Below are positions 51,752-60,098 of a stretch of DNA of 64,000 nucleotides, piece after piece. The translations under genes were made by a program, and so were the position numbers. The notes beneath the pieces are model-generated. The model saw nothing but the letters and a program-made list of their open reading frames with translations. It did no database searches and had not been told where the DNA came from. Within the stretch, counting starts at the first letter, position 1. Each line of letters starts with the position of its first letter. Source of the DNA: Actinomycetospora soli (GTDB lineage Bacteria > Actinomycetota > Actinomycetes > Mycobacteriales > Pseudonocardiaceae); assembly GCF_021026295.1 (NCBI RefSeq), contig NZ_JAJNDA010000008.1, forward strand, positions 62,001 through 126,000, in the 5' to 3' direction.

Positions 51752-52189
51752 TCACCTGTCCTGGTGCGGGATCCGCCCCGCGGTGCCGCCGTCGTCGCGG
51801 CGGGGGCCCCGCGCCTGCTCGCGCAGGAGGTCACGGATCTCGGCGAGGAGTTCGACGTCGGTCGGCTCGGCCGGGCCGGCCTCCTCGCCCCGCTTGCGGC
51901 GCTCCTGGACGATCTTGAGCGGCAGGACGACGAGGAAGTAGATGACGGCCGCCGTGATCAGGAACGTGATCACGGCGTTGATGAACGAGGCGTAGTCGAA
52001 CACGACCCCGTTGACCGTGAACGTCCCCGCCAGCTGTCCTCCGCCGCCGGTGGCGAGCTGGATCAGCGGCTTGAGGAAGGCGCTGGTGAACGCGGTGACC
52101 ACGGCGGTGAACGCCGCACCGATCACCACGGCCACCGCGAGGTCGACCACGTTGCCGCGGAGCAGGAAGTCCTTGAACCCCTTCAGCAC
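51752..52189 (-). CDS. mscL: Large-conductance mechanosensitive channel
   Basis: A 145-residue channel subunit forming a pentamer that opens under membrane tension. LKGFKDFLLRGNVVDLAVAVVIGAAFTAVVTAF is the N-terminal amphipathic helix and TM1 pore; FINAVITFLITAAVIYFLVV is TM2; the C-terminal bundle helix EPTDVELLAEIRDLLRE follows, with an Arg-rich tail. GTG at 52187-52189 gives the canonical start (V/M-LKGFKDFLLRG). Confidence 0.97.
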   Translation of the reverse strand: MLKGFKDFLLRGNVVDLAVAVVIGAAFTAVVTAFTSAFLKPLIQLATGGGGQLAGTFTVNGVVFDYASFINAVITFLITAAVIYFLVVLPLKIVQERRKRGEEAGPAEPTDVELLAEIRDLLREQARGPRRDDGGTAGRIPHQDR

Positions 52190-52254
52190 CCGAGGTCCTC
52201 CGTCTCGCTCGTTCGCCACAGATGCGCACCGAGCGTAACCGGGTCGCACACACG

Positions 52255-52300
52255 GACGCGCCCGCCACGCCGGTGGGGGAGCCGGCGGGACGGGCGCGTC
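52255..52300. terminator. Hairpin terminator of the small secreted protein gene
   Basis: GACGCGCCCG (52255-52264) pairs with CGGGCGCGTC (52291-52300); the 26-nt loop has its own CCGG/CCGG pairing. It lies 41 nt downstream (minus strand) of the stop at 52341 and upstream of mscL. Confidence 0.75.
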
Positions 52301-52340
52301 GGTCGTCGGCGCGCCGACGCAGGGCGCGGCCGAGGCCCTC

Positions 52341-52655
52341 TTAGTTGACGGCGTCGATCGGGTTCGAGCAGGACTTCGCGATGCCCGCCGAGTTGCCCTT
52401 CTTCGCGTCCGAGAGGAAGGGGATCGAGCCGGCGTTGTCCTGCACCGGGACCTGGACGCCCAGGACGTTCACCGGCACGTCGTTGTTGCAGACGTTGATC
52501 GGGGTGTTGGGCGCGAAGTCGCTGGAGTTGATCAGGCCCTTCTGCACGGTGGCCCCGTCCCAGTCGCTCTCGTGCGCGAAGGCGGCACCCGTCGTGCTCG
52601 CGAGACCGGCGCCGATCAGCGACGTCGCCAGCACGGCCTTGCGGATCATTCCCAC
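52341..52655 (-). CDS. Small secreted two-cysteine protein, chaplin/rodlin-like
   Basis: A 104-residue exported protein. Signal peptide MGMIRKAVLATSLIGAGLAS with cleavage near AFA-HES. The mature part of about 77 residues has two Cys (INVCNNDVPVNVLGVQVPVQ and AKSCSNPIDAVN), Asn/Val-rich with a V-x-V-x-V repeat, like the chaplin and rodlin surface proteins of sporulating actinomycetes. The Gly/Asn composition and pair of Cys fit, but the chaplin core spacing is not conserved, so the match is by type only. Start 52655 (GTG) or 52649 (ATG). Confidence 0.75.
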   Translation of the reverse strand: MGMIRKAVLATSLIGAGLASTTGAAFAHESDWDGATVQKGLINSSDFAPNTPINVCNNDVPVNVLGVQVPVQDNAGSIPFLSDAKKGNSAGIAKSCSNPIDAVN

Positions 52656-53011
52656 GGTCTTGTCCTCTCGGTCTTCCTCGTCGGCGACCAGGTCGATCGC
52701 GTGAGCGGAACGTCATCACACGTGCACGAAACGTGTCGGAATCGGGGCGGCACCGGTCGGACACCCGTCCGTGCACGGATCGACGCCCCCGTTCCCGTGA
52801 CGACGAAGCCGGAGCGTGGCCCGGACGGGCTTCTTTCCGGACACCTCACTCCGACAGTGCTCAGCGCGTTGTCACGCCGTGCACACGACCGTTCCGGGCC
52901 TTCCTCGACGAGCTGCGCCGAACGGCTGACATGTGGCGCCGGACGGCGCAACTCGTGTCACCCGACGTCGAGAAGGCGGAATCGTCCCGACCGTGGGCTA
53001 GCGTCCGTGCC
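52656..53011. other. Divergent promoter region with an ACACGT-N7-ACGTGT inverted repeat
   Basis: 356 nt between the secreted protein gene and the MFS gene. ACACGT (52718-52723) and ACGTGT (52731-52736) form an inverted repeat about 63 nt before the secreted protein start. TAGCGT at 52999-53004 is a possible -10 box for the MFS gene 8 nt downstream. No gene was seen. Confidence 0.5.
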
Positions 53012-54355
53012 GTGTCCACCGGGTCGGCCGCGCCGCTCTCCCCCACGCCCACCCCGAGCACCACCGGGGCCCTCGTCCGCTGGGCGGCGTGGGACTGGGG
53101 CTCCGCCGCGTTCAACGCGGTCATCACGACCTTCGTCTTCACCGTCTACCTCACCAGCGGCGTGGCGGCCGACGAGGCGAGCGGGTCCGCGGCCCTGGCG
53201 AACACGATCGCGATCGCCGGCGTCCTCGTCGCCCTGACCGCGCCGGTCTACGGGCAGCGCAGCGACGCGGCGGGCGCCGAGCAGGGCCGGCAGCGCCGCC
53301 TCGGCGTCCTCACCGCGATCATCGTGGTGGCCAGCGCCCTGATGTTCCTGGTGCAGGGCGCCCCGGAGTACCTGCTCCTCGGACTGATCCTGCTCGGCGT
53401 CGGGACCTTCGCCTACGAGCTCGCCCAGGTCGAGTACAACGCGATGATCTACCGGCTCGCCCCGCCCGGTCGGACCGGCTGGGTCTCGGGCGTCGGCTGG
53501 TCGGCCGGCTACCTCGGCGGGATCGTCCTGCTCGCGCTGTGTCTGTTCCTGCTGATCCCGCCGGTCGGCGCGATCACGTTCGGGTCCGCGGACCTCGCGC
53601 CCCGGGTCGTGGCCCTGCTCGCCGCCGTGTGGTTCGGGATCTTCGCGATCCCGGTGCTGTTCATGCGCTTCCCCTACCCGCCCCCGCCCGGGGACGCCGA
53701 GGCGGCGACGGTGAGCTGGCTCGGCTCCTACAAGCTGCTGGTCCGGCGGCTGGTCCGGCTCTACCGCACGGACCCGCACCTGCTCGGCTTCCTCGTCGCC
53801 AGCGCGATCTACCGCGACGGCCTCACCGCCGTGTTCACCTTCGGCGGCGTCCTCGCGGCCGGGACGTTCGGCCTCGACCCGTCGGAGGTGATCGTCTTCG
53901 CGATCGTGGCGAACGTGGTCTCCGCGGTCGGCGCCGTCGTCGGGGGGCGCCTCGACGACCGGATCGGCCCGAAGCCGGTGATCCTCGTGTCCCTCGGGGC
54001 GCTCGTCGTGGTCGCCGCGGCGCTGCTCCCGGCGTCGGGGAAGACGGCGTTCTGGATCGGCGGGCTGTTCCTCTGCCTGTTCGTCGGGCCGGCGCAGGCG
54101 TGCTCGCGCAGCTACCTCGCCCGCCTCGTCCCGCCCGGCCGCGAGGGCGAGATCTTCGGCCTGTACGCCACGACGGGGCGGGCCGTCAGCTTCCTCGCGC
54201 CGGCCCTGTTCGGGCTGTTCATCACGCTGTTCGGCGAGCAGCGGTGGGGCATCCTCGGCATCGGGATCGTGCTGCTCCTCGGCCTGCTCGCCCTCGTCCC
54301 GGTCCGGGGTGTCCCCGGCCCCCTCGGCGCCGGGAGTGCGGCCGCCGGGAGCTGA
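53012..54355 (+). CDS. MFS transporter, UMF1/Atg22-like family
   Basis: A 447-residue transporter with about 12 helices. Family features: VRWAAWDWGSAAFNAVITTFVFTVYL at the first helix, YGQRSDAAGAEQGRQRRL loop, GTFAYELAQVEYNAMIYRLAPPGRTGWVSGVGWSAGYLGG (the UMF1 hallmark Y-N-A...G-x-S-G-x-G-W...YLGG), ASAIYRDGLTAVFTFGGVLAAG and PAQACSRSYLARLVPPGREGEIFGLYATTGR. Homologues export amino acids from fungal vacuoles; bacterial substrates are unknown. GTG 53012 probably on a leaderless mRNA. Confidence 0.9.
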   Translation: MSTGSAAPLSPTPTPSTTGALVRWAAWDWGSAAFNAVITTFVFTVYLTSGVAADEASGSAALANTIAIAGVLVALTAPVYGQRSDAAGAEQGRQRRLGVLTAIIVVASALMFLVQGAPEYLLLGLILLGVGTFAYELAQVEYNAMIYRLAPPGRTGWVSGVGWSAGYLGGIVLLALCLFLLIPPVGAITFGSADLAPRVVALLAAVWFGIFAIPVLFMRFPYPPPPGDAEAATVSWLGSYKLLVRRLVRLYRTDPHLLGFLVASAIYRDGLTAVFTFGGVLAAGTFGLDPSEVIVFAIVANVVSAVGAVVGGRLDDRIGPKPVILVSLGALVVVAAALLPASGKTAFWIGGLFLCLFVGPAQACSRSYLARLVPPGREGEIFGLYATTGRAVSFLAPALFGLFITLFGEQRWGILGIGIVLLLGLLALVPVRGVPGPLGAGSAAAGS

Positions 54356-54467
54356 CCCCGTCCCGACGGCGGGTGGGGGCGGGTCGGCGGGTGGTCGCTG
54401 CGCCGAGGTCCACACCACGCAGGTTCGCGGCGCCCGCGACCCGCCCCACGCACACCTCGCGCGCGGG

Positions 54468-55148
54468 CTACTTCACCCGTGCCGCGAGGAACCGGATCAG
54501 GCGGGAGAGCAGCTCGCCGACGAACACCCAGAACACGGCCGCGACGAGCGAGTTGACGATGAGCGCGATCGTCGGGTCGGCGGGCACGAAGAGGTCACGG
54601 AACCCGAGGATCACCAGGTTCGCGAGACCGCCGATGAACTGGGCGACCCCGTTCGCCGGGTTCACCCCGACCAGCACGAGCACGAGGTTCACGATCAGCA
54701 CCAGCGCGAACAGCAGCGCGAGGGTGCGCAGGACGGTGGCGACCACGTTGCCCGCGCGCCAGACGATCTCGCCGACGTCGACGTGGCGGCGCTGCGACGA
54801 CTCGGGCTCTGCCCACGAGGTGTCGGCCGCACCGCGCTCGTGCTTCTCGGTCCTCGCGTCCGCAGGAGCGGACTGCTTCTCGGTCTTCGCGTCCGCCGGA
54901 GCCGACTGCTTCTCGGTCTTCGCGTCCGCCGGAGCCGACTGCTTCTCCGTCGTCGCGTCCGAGGGCTTCTCGCCGGACGACGACTCCGAGGACGTCTCGG
55001 TGGACTTCTCCGAGGACGTCTCGGTGGACTCCTGGTCGGTGGACTCCCGGTCGGTGGCCCCCTCGTCCGGAGCGCGGTGTCGGCCGCTCGCCTCCTCCGA
55101 CGACGACTGCTCGGACGACGTCTGCTCCTCGGTCCCCTGCTGCGCCAT
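54468..55148 (-). CDS. Membrane protein with Ser/Glu/Thr-rich repeat N-terminus
   Basis: A 226-residue protein. Residues 1-120 are low-complexity and acidic (MAQQGTEEQTSSEQSSSEEA..., TDQESTETSSEKSTETSSE) with three tandem copies of EKQSAPADAKT-like units from a 33-bp DNA repeat. Residues about 120-226 hold three hydrophobic segments (NVVATVLRTLALLFALVLIVNLVLVLVGV, IVNSLVAAVFWVFVGELLSRLIRFL), like the actinobacterial YggT/DUF-type small membrane domains. Function unknown. ATG 55148. Confidence 0.75.
   Translation of the reverse strand: MAQQGTEEQTSSEQSSSEEASGRHRAPDEGATDRESTDQESTETSSEKSTETSSESSSGEKPSDATTEKQSAPADAKTEKQSAPADAKTEKQSAPADARTEKHERGAADTSWAEPESSQRRHVDVGEIVWRAGNVVATVLRTLALLFALVLIVNLVLVLVGVNPANGVAQFIGGLANLVILGFRDLFVPADPTIALIVNSLVAAVFWVFVGELLSRLIRFLAARVK
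54841..54963 (-). repeat. 33-bp tandem repeat, 3.7 copies, coding
   Basis: Units start at 54841, 54874, 54907 and 54940 (last partial); the second and third are identical. Encodes the EKQSAPADAKT peptide repeat. In-frame length variation between strains is likely. Confidence 0.85.
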
Positions 55149-55287
55149 CCGCCAATCTTGGCACCGCCTGCCGCGCGGTTCCGCGCGGTCCGGACGCCGA
55201 CGCTCCGAGCGAAATCGGTTGAGCCGGTCGGCCCGTCTCGACCACGGTGAAGCACCCGTGAAGCGCGCCGAGGCCGAGGAGGACACC

Positions 55288-55725
55288 GTGACCGCGACCC
55301 GGACCGTCCCGCCCGTGGCCGTCATCCGCCCCGGCCTGCCCCGCACCCCGTTCGCCGACGCACTCGCCGACTGGCTCCGCGAGGGCATCGCCGCACGGTC
55401 GGGGCCGACCCCGCACGACCGGCGGGGCACACCCGTCGTCGTGATCGTGCCGGAGTACCTGCGCGGCGCACCGCGCTCGCTGATCGCGGCCCTGGCCGAC
55501 CGGCGGTGGGCGGGCCGTCCGGTGGGCCTGGTCGGCTACGCCGGCCGGACCCGGGCCCGGCACGCCCTGGCGGACGCGCGGGAGGTTCTGGGCACCCGCG
55601 GCGCCGAGGTCGTCGAGCCGTCGCTCGGGCTGGACGTCGCCCGGTGGCGGACCACCGGGTTCGACCGGGCCGATGTGGTGCTGCGCGACCTGCTGCTCGA
55701 CGACCTGCTCGCCCACGACACCTAG
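55288..55725 (+). CDS. Flavodoxin-fold protein, truncated NADPH-FMN-reductase-like
   Basis: A 145-residue protein. VVVIVPEYLRGAPRSLIAALADRRWAGRPVGLVGYAGRTRARHALADAREVL resembles the second half of NAD(P)H:FMN reductases (SsuE/ArsH-like: PEYNxxxPGxLKNAxD...GKPVxxVxxGGxxGG), but the N-terminal nucleotide-phosphate loop G-S-x-R-x-x-S is missing and the Asn of PEYN is Leu, so flavin binding is questionable. GTG at 55288 with GAGGAGG. The last 4 nt (CTAG) are shared with the converging glfT2 stop. Confidence 0.6.
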   Translation: MTATRTVPPVAVIRPGLPRTPFADALADWLREGIAARSGPTPHDRRGTPVVVIVPEYLRGAPRSLIAALADRRWAGRPVGLVGYAGRTRARHALADAREVLGTRGAEVVEPSLGLDVARWRTTGFDRADVVLRDLLLDDLLAHDT

Positions 55726-57725
55726 CGGAACCGCGAGAAGACCTGGGCCTCCCACGCGTCGCGGCTGACGAGCTCGCCCATGTCGTCGCGGTAGCGGCGA
55801 CGCAGCGAGGACCAGGTCCGCTGGACCTCGCGGTGCAGGGCGAGCGAGGTGCGCAGCAGCCGGAGGAACTCGGTGCGGTCACGGTGCCGGAAGGTGACGC
55901 CGGTGCCGTCGGAGGTGGACACCGTGACCCCGTCGAGCCGGGACAGCAGGAACCACGTCCCGTGCTCGGCGGGCACGTTGCGCTGCGGACGCTCCGCCGC
56001 CGCGGTGTTGGTGGGGCGCAGCTGGTGGCGCAGGGCCCCGGCCAGCGCCTTCACCTGGGCGACCTTCCCGCGCGGCGGCTCGGGCCACAGCTGCGCCGCG
56101 AGCGCGCCGATCGGCGGCTCGGGCAGCTCCCGGGCGCTCGTCACGACCTTCCCGTCGGGGTAGCGCGCCCGCAGCGCCCGGACCTCGCCCAGCGCCGTGG
56201 GCAGCGACCCGAACAGCGCCTTCGGCCCGGACAGGAAGTCCCGCATCGCCATCTGGTGCAGCGCGATGGCCGAGTACTCGAGCAGGAACAGGTGCCGCAG
56301 CGTGCGCTTGAGCGAGTCGAGCAGCATCGCCTTCGGGTCGTCCGGCCCGTGCAGGGCGGCGACGACGAGACGGTTGCGGGCGTGGAAGTAGGCCTGCCAG
56401 TCGGAGCTGTCGTCCTTCTCGACGAAGCTCATGTGCCAGATCGCGACGCCGGGCACCGTCGCCGTCGGGAACCCGTGGGCGCCGGCACGCAGGCCGTACT
56501 CGCAGTCGTCCCACTTGATAAACAGCGGCAGCGGCTGGCCGACCTGCTCGGCGACGACCCGCGGGATCAGGCACATCCACCAGGCGTTGTAGTCGACGTC
56601 GGTGCGCCGGTGCATCCACAGCGTCTCGCGCAGCGAGTCGACCGCGAAGTCATGGTCGTCCTCGGTGTTGGGCGCGAGCTGCCAGAAGAAGGTGTGCCGG
56701 TCGACCACCTCGCCCATGACGTGCAGGTGGGAGCGGGCCTGCAGCGAGAGCATCTGCCCGCCGATCAGCATCGGGGAGCGCGCGAAACGGGCGAAGGCCA
56801 GCGCACGCAGCACCGAGTCGGGCTCGAGGACGACGTCGTCGTCCATGAACAGGATGAACTCGGCGTCGGTGTGCTCGAGCGCCTCGTACATGATCCGGCT
56901 GTAGCCGCCGGACCCGCCGAGGTTCGGCTGGTCGATGACCCGCAGCCGGTCGCCCAGCAGCGCCGCGGCCTCGTCGAACCCGTCCTGGTCGCGCACCTTC
57001 GAGGTGCCCTGGTCGGGGATGACGACCGCGGTGAGCACGCCGCGCACCAGGGGATCCTCGCCGAGGGCGCGCAGGGTGTTCACGCAGTCCGACGGGCGGT
57101 TGAAGGTGGGCATCCCGACCGTGACGGCCGCGCGCCCGGGCGCGGGCCGGTCGGCGTACCACCCGCCCTCGAGCAGGTCGAGGGGTTCGGTGCCGCTGGA
57201 CAGGTCGAACCAGACCCACCCGCCGTCCTCGAACGGGCGCAGCGGGACCGGCACGTCGACCGTGCCCTCGCCGGTGATCGCCTCGCCGTGGACGTGCACC
57301 GGCACGCCGCGGGCGGTGGAGCGGTACACGTCGATCCGGCCGGCGCCCCGCAGCCGCAGCCGCAGGTGCACGGCGTCGAGCACCGACCAGCGCCGCCAGT
57401 ACGACGCCGGGAACGCGTTGAAGTAGGCCGCGAAGGACGTCTCGGTGTGCTCGGGCACCCGCACGGACGTCCGGGAGAGCACCTCCGCGCGGCGGCCGCC
57501 CGCGGTCGTCAGGTGCAGCACGAACTCGTCCTGCTCCTCGTTCACCGTGCCGGGCCGCTCCGCGGTCGGCGCCGCCGAGCGCAGCGACGTCGCGGTGCCC
57601 TCGTCGAGGTAGAGCGCGCGCACGGTGGTGGGGTCCGCCGGGCGCGGCAGGATGATCCGTTGGAGCAGCGCGGACTCCAGCTCACGCGCGCTCAGCGGCG
57701 CGGGCGCCTCCTGCGTGCTCGTCAT
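55722..57725 (-). CDS. glfT2: Galactofuranosyltransferase GlfT2
   Basis: A 667-residue bifunctional beta-1,5/1,6-galactofuranosyltransferase that polymerises galactan on the inner membrane face. N-terminal beta-sandwich (residues 1-190), GT-A domain with metal-binding DDD at 295-297 in LFMDDDVVLEPD, the acceptor-site WDDCE at 405-409 and catalytic-region His431 in AIWHMSF, then the C-terminal helical domain. These match M. tuberculosis D256-D258, W371-E375 and H413 as I recall them. Slightly longer than that enzyme (637). ATG 57725. Downstream partners glf and glfT1 lie at 62 and 34 kb. Confidence 0.96.
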   Translation of the reverse strand: MTSTQEAPAPLSARELESALLQRIILPRPADPTTVRALYLDEGTATSLRSAAPTAERPGTVNEEQDEFVLHLTTAGGRRAEVLSRTSVRVPEHTETSFAAYFNAFPASYWRRWSVLDAVHLRLRLRGAGRIDVYRSTARGVPVHVHGEAITGEGTVDVPVPLRPFEDGGWVWFDLSSGTEPLDLLEGGWYADRPAPGRAAVTVGMPTFNRPSDCVNTLRALGEDPLVRGVLTAVVIPDQGTSKVRDQDGFDEAAALLGDRLRVIDQPNLGGSGGYSRIMYEALEHTDAEFILFMDDDVVLEPDSVLRALAFARFARSPMLIGGQMLSLQARSHLHVMGEVVDRHTFFWQLAPNTEDDHDFAVDSLRETLWMHRRTDVDYNAWWMCLIPRVVAEQVGQPLPLFIKWDDCEYGLRAGAHGFPTATVPGVAIWHMSFVEKDDSSDWQAYFHARNRLVVAALHGPDDPKAMLLDSLKRTLRHLFLLEYSAIALHQMAMRDFLSGPKALFGSLPTALGEVRALRARYPDGKVVTSARELPEPPIGALAAQLWPEPPRGKVAQVKALAGALRHQLRPTNTAAAERPQRNVPAEHGTWFLLSRLDGVTVSTSDGTGVTFRHRDRTEFLRLLRTSLALHREVQRTWSSLRRRYRDDMGELVSRDAWEAQVFSRFR

Positions 57726-57853
57726 GGACCGACGGTAGCGCCCACCTCCGCGCGCACCCGTCCGACCCCGCGGCGTGCCGCCGGTCGGCGCAACCCGTCG
57801 TTCTGCTGGGGATTGTCCGTTTCCTCCGTTCCCGACGACGGGAAGTTCGCGCC

Positions 57854-59329
57854 ATGCCGTCGTCTGCGCCCGTCGCCACCACCGCGTCCCGCCCCGCCGG
57901 CTCGTCCGGGGGCCTGCTCGGCGATCTCGTCGGGCCCGTCGTCCGGGGCCTGGGCCTCGCCCCGTCCCGGCGCAGCAGCGGCCGCCCGGGACGCACCCAC
58001 GTGGAGGTGCGCGGGGTGGCCACGCCCGGCGAGGCGTCGGCCCGCAAGGACCTCGTCGAGGAGCTGCTCGCGGTGCCCGGGGTGGAGGGCGCGGTGGTCA
58101 ACGCGGTGGTCGGGCGGGTGGTCGTCGACCACGCCCCCGACGTCGCGCTCGCGCAGCTGGTCGCGGTGGTGGAGGAGGTCGAGCGCCGGCACGGGCTCGA
58201 CCGTGCGCCCGCCGACACCTCCGGCAAGCACCCCGTCGACGTCACGCCGTGGGCCCGGCAGGTCCTCGCGCTCGGGGTCGACCTCGCCGGGCTCGGGCTC
58301 GCCGGGGTGGAGCGCGTCCTCGGCCTCGTGCCACTCACCCGTTCCATCCCGCCGGTGCTCACCGCGACGCTCTCCCTGGTCGACGCCGTGCCGTCGACCC
58401 GCACGGCGGCGGAGCGGACCGCCGGGGGCGCCACCACCGAGTCGTGGTTCTCGCTCGGCAGCTCCACCCTGCAGGCCCTCGGCCGCGGCCCGATCGGGCT
58501 CGTCGTCGACGCCTGCTACCGCGTGGTCCGCGCCGACGAGGCCGCCGCCCGCACCGCGGCGTGGACGGCCTGGGACACCCGGACCCCGCTGCACACGCAC
58601 ACCGCGGAGCCGCTGGACGCGACGGCGCGGCCCGGCACGCTGCCCCGCGGACCGGTCGACGTCGTCGGCGACATCTCCGGTGCCACCGCCATCGCCGCCT
58701 TCGGCACGGTCGCGGCGCTGGTGCCGGAGCGGGCCGCCGCGGTGCTGCTCGCCGGCGTCCCGAAGGCCGCCCGTTGGGGCCGCGAGGCCTACGCCGCGGC
58801 CGCGCACCGGGCCGTGTCCGACCTCGGCGTGGTCAGCATGGACCCGGACGCGCTGCGTCGTGCCGACCGCGTCGACATGGTCGTGATCGGCGAGGGTCTC
58901 GTCGACCGGCTCGGCGACGCGGCCGCCGCGGTGGGTCGGCTCGTGGTGGTCGACGAGGAGGCGACGGCGACCGCGGTGACACGGCTGCAGGCCGCCGGCC
59001 ACGGCGTCGTCCTGGTCAGCGCCGAGGACGTCGAGGGCCTGGCGCAGGCCGACGTCGGGATCGGCGTCGGCACCACCGTCCCGTGGAGTGCCGACCTGCG
59101 CTGCGGCGACGTCGAGCAGGCCCGGGCCGTGCTGCTCGCCGTCGCGGGGGCGCGGGCGGCCTCGTGGCGCGCGGCCGTGCTCGCGCTCACCGGGTCCCTC
59201 GTCGGCGCGCCGATCGCCCTCACCTCGTCGCTGGTGGGGCTCACCGGGCGCACGAACGCGCCCGTCACGCTCGCGGCCCTCGCCGCGCTCGGGGTGAACA
59301 CCTGGGCCGGTCGCCGGTCCGCGCGCTGA
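57854..59329 (+). CDS. Degenerate CtpI-like P-type ATPase remnant or adaptor (no catalytic motifs)
   Basis: A 491-residue protein. The N-terminal stretch (HVEVRGVATPGEASARKDLVEELLAVPGVEGAVVNAVVGRVVVDH) is an HMA-like domain without CxxC. The middle (AAAVLLAGVPKAARWGREAYAAAAHRAVSDLGVVSMDPDALRRADRVDMVVIGEGL) resembles the region that precedes the phosphorylation site in mycobacterial CtpI, and LQAAGHGVVLVSAEDVEGLAQADVGIGVGT imitates the hinge of P-type ATPases, yet DKTGT, TGES and GDGxND are absent. About 1100 residues shorter than CtpI. Either a shortened non-pumping relative or a decayed gene that kept its frame. Confidence 0.65.
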   Translation: MPSSAPVATTASRPAGSSGGLLGDLVGPVVRGLGLAPSRRSSGRPGRTHVEVRGVATPGEASARKDLVEELLAVPGVEGAVVNAVVGRVVVDHAPDVALAQLVAVVEEVERRHGLDRAPADTSGKHPVDVTPWARQVLALGVDLAGLGLAGVERVLGLVPLTRSIPPVLTATLSLVDAVPSTRTAAERTAGGATTESWFSLGSSTLQALGRGPIGLVVDACYRVVRADEAAARTAAWTAWDTRTPLHTHTAEPLDATARPGTLPRGPVDVVGDISGATAIAAFGTVAALVPERAAAVLLAGVPKAARWGREAYAAAAHRAVSDLGVVSMDPDALRRADRVDMVVIGEGLVDRLGDAAAAVGRLVVVDEEATATAVTRLQAAGHGVVLVSAEDVEGLAQADVGIGVGTTVPWSADLRCGDVEQARAVLLAVAGARAASWRAAVLALTGSLVGAPIALTSSLVGLTGRTNAPVTLAALAALGVNTWAGRRSAR

Positions 59330-59347
59330 GGGGAGGATCCGGGCGCT

Positions 59348-60082
59348 CTAGTGGTGCGAGGGTTCCCCTCGCGCGGGGAGGAGGGAGCACCACGCCACCG
59401 GGTCCCGGTGCGCGGCGAACGTCGCCGCCCGGCTCTCCTCGAACTCCTCGGGCAGGGCGTGGACCCCGCCGTCGCGTCCGATGTTGTCGCTGCGGCTGGC
59501 GAGCGGGCCGACGAAGCGCATCCCGCGGGCGGCGGCGATGCGCTCCACCCCGAAGTCCCAGCCCGCCCCCGCGCCGTCCCACGGCGCGCGGGCGGCGGGG
59601 AACCAGTCGTCGCGCAGGCAGGTCTCCCACCGGTCGGCCCACGTGCCCCACACCCAGGCGCTGAAGCCGGTGTCGGCGAGCACGTCCGTCGGCTGCGGCG
59701 CGGGGCGGTCGGAGAAGGCGCAGGCGGCGAGCACGTCGGGCTCGTCGGGGACGGCGGCGAGGCACTCGAGGACGTCGTCGGCCACGACGATGTCCTCCTC
59801 GCACAGCACCACGAACCCCGCCCCGGATCCGAAGGCGGCGTCCAGCGCGTGGTGCGGGTTGGCCCGGACCCCGCGGCACTCGGGGTTGACCTCGACCGCG
59901 ACCGACCGCGCGACCCGTCGTCGGGAGAACTCCTCGAGCACCGCCCGGCAGGCCGCGAGCTCGGTGCCCGGCTCGACGACGATCCGGACGTCCCACGCGG
60001 AGAGGCCCCGCACGGCGGACCAGGAGTCGAGCGTCTCGGCGAGGTAGCCGGGCCGGTTCCCGGACACGGTCATGGTGATCAC
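59348..60082 (-). CDS. GT-A family glycosyltransferase-like protein
   Basis: A 244-residue protein starting ITMTVSGNRPGYLAETLDSW, the entry of GT2-like nucleotide-diphospho-sugar transferases, with VRIVVEPGTELAACRAVLEEF, RANPHHALDAAFGSGAGFVVLCEEDIVVADDVLECL (acidic EED in place of DxD), WAWVWGTWADRW-type aromatic patch (FSAWVWGTWADRWETCL) and DFGVERIAAARG. The pattern of HHALDAAF...EEDIV is shared with actinobacterial GlcNAc-transferase-like orphans. No membrane helix. Start GTG 60082 or ATG 60073. Probably adds a sugar to an envelope glycan, given the neighbours, but acceptor unknown. Confidence 0.75.
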   Translation of the reverse strand: MITMTVSGNRPGYLAETLDSWSAVRGLSAWDVRIVVEPGTELAACRAVLEEFSRRRVARSVAVEVNPECRGVRANPHHALDAAFGSGAGFVVLCEEDIVVADDVLECLAAVPDEPDVLAACAFSDRPAPQPTDVLADTGFSAWVWGTWADRWETCLRDDWFPAARAPWDGAGAGWDFGVERIAAARGMRFVGPLASRSDNIGRDGGVHALPEEFEESRAATFAAHRDPVAWCSLLPARGEPSHH

Positions 60083-60098
60083 GCGGGCTGGTACCCAC

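Noticed and set aside
54841-54963. 33-bp repeats considered as a CRISPR array
   Set aside because: Units are directly adjacent with no spacers, are in frame and encode a peptide repeat; no cas gene is near.
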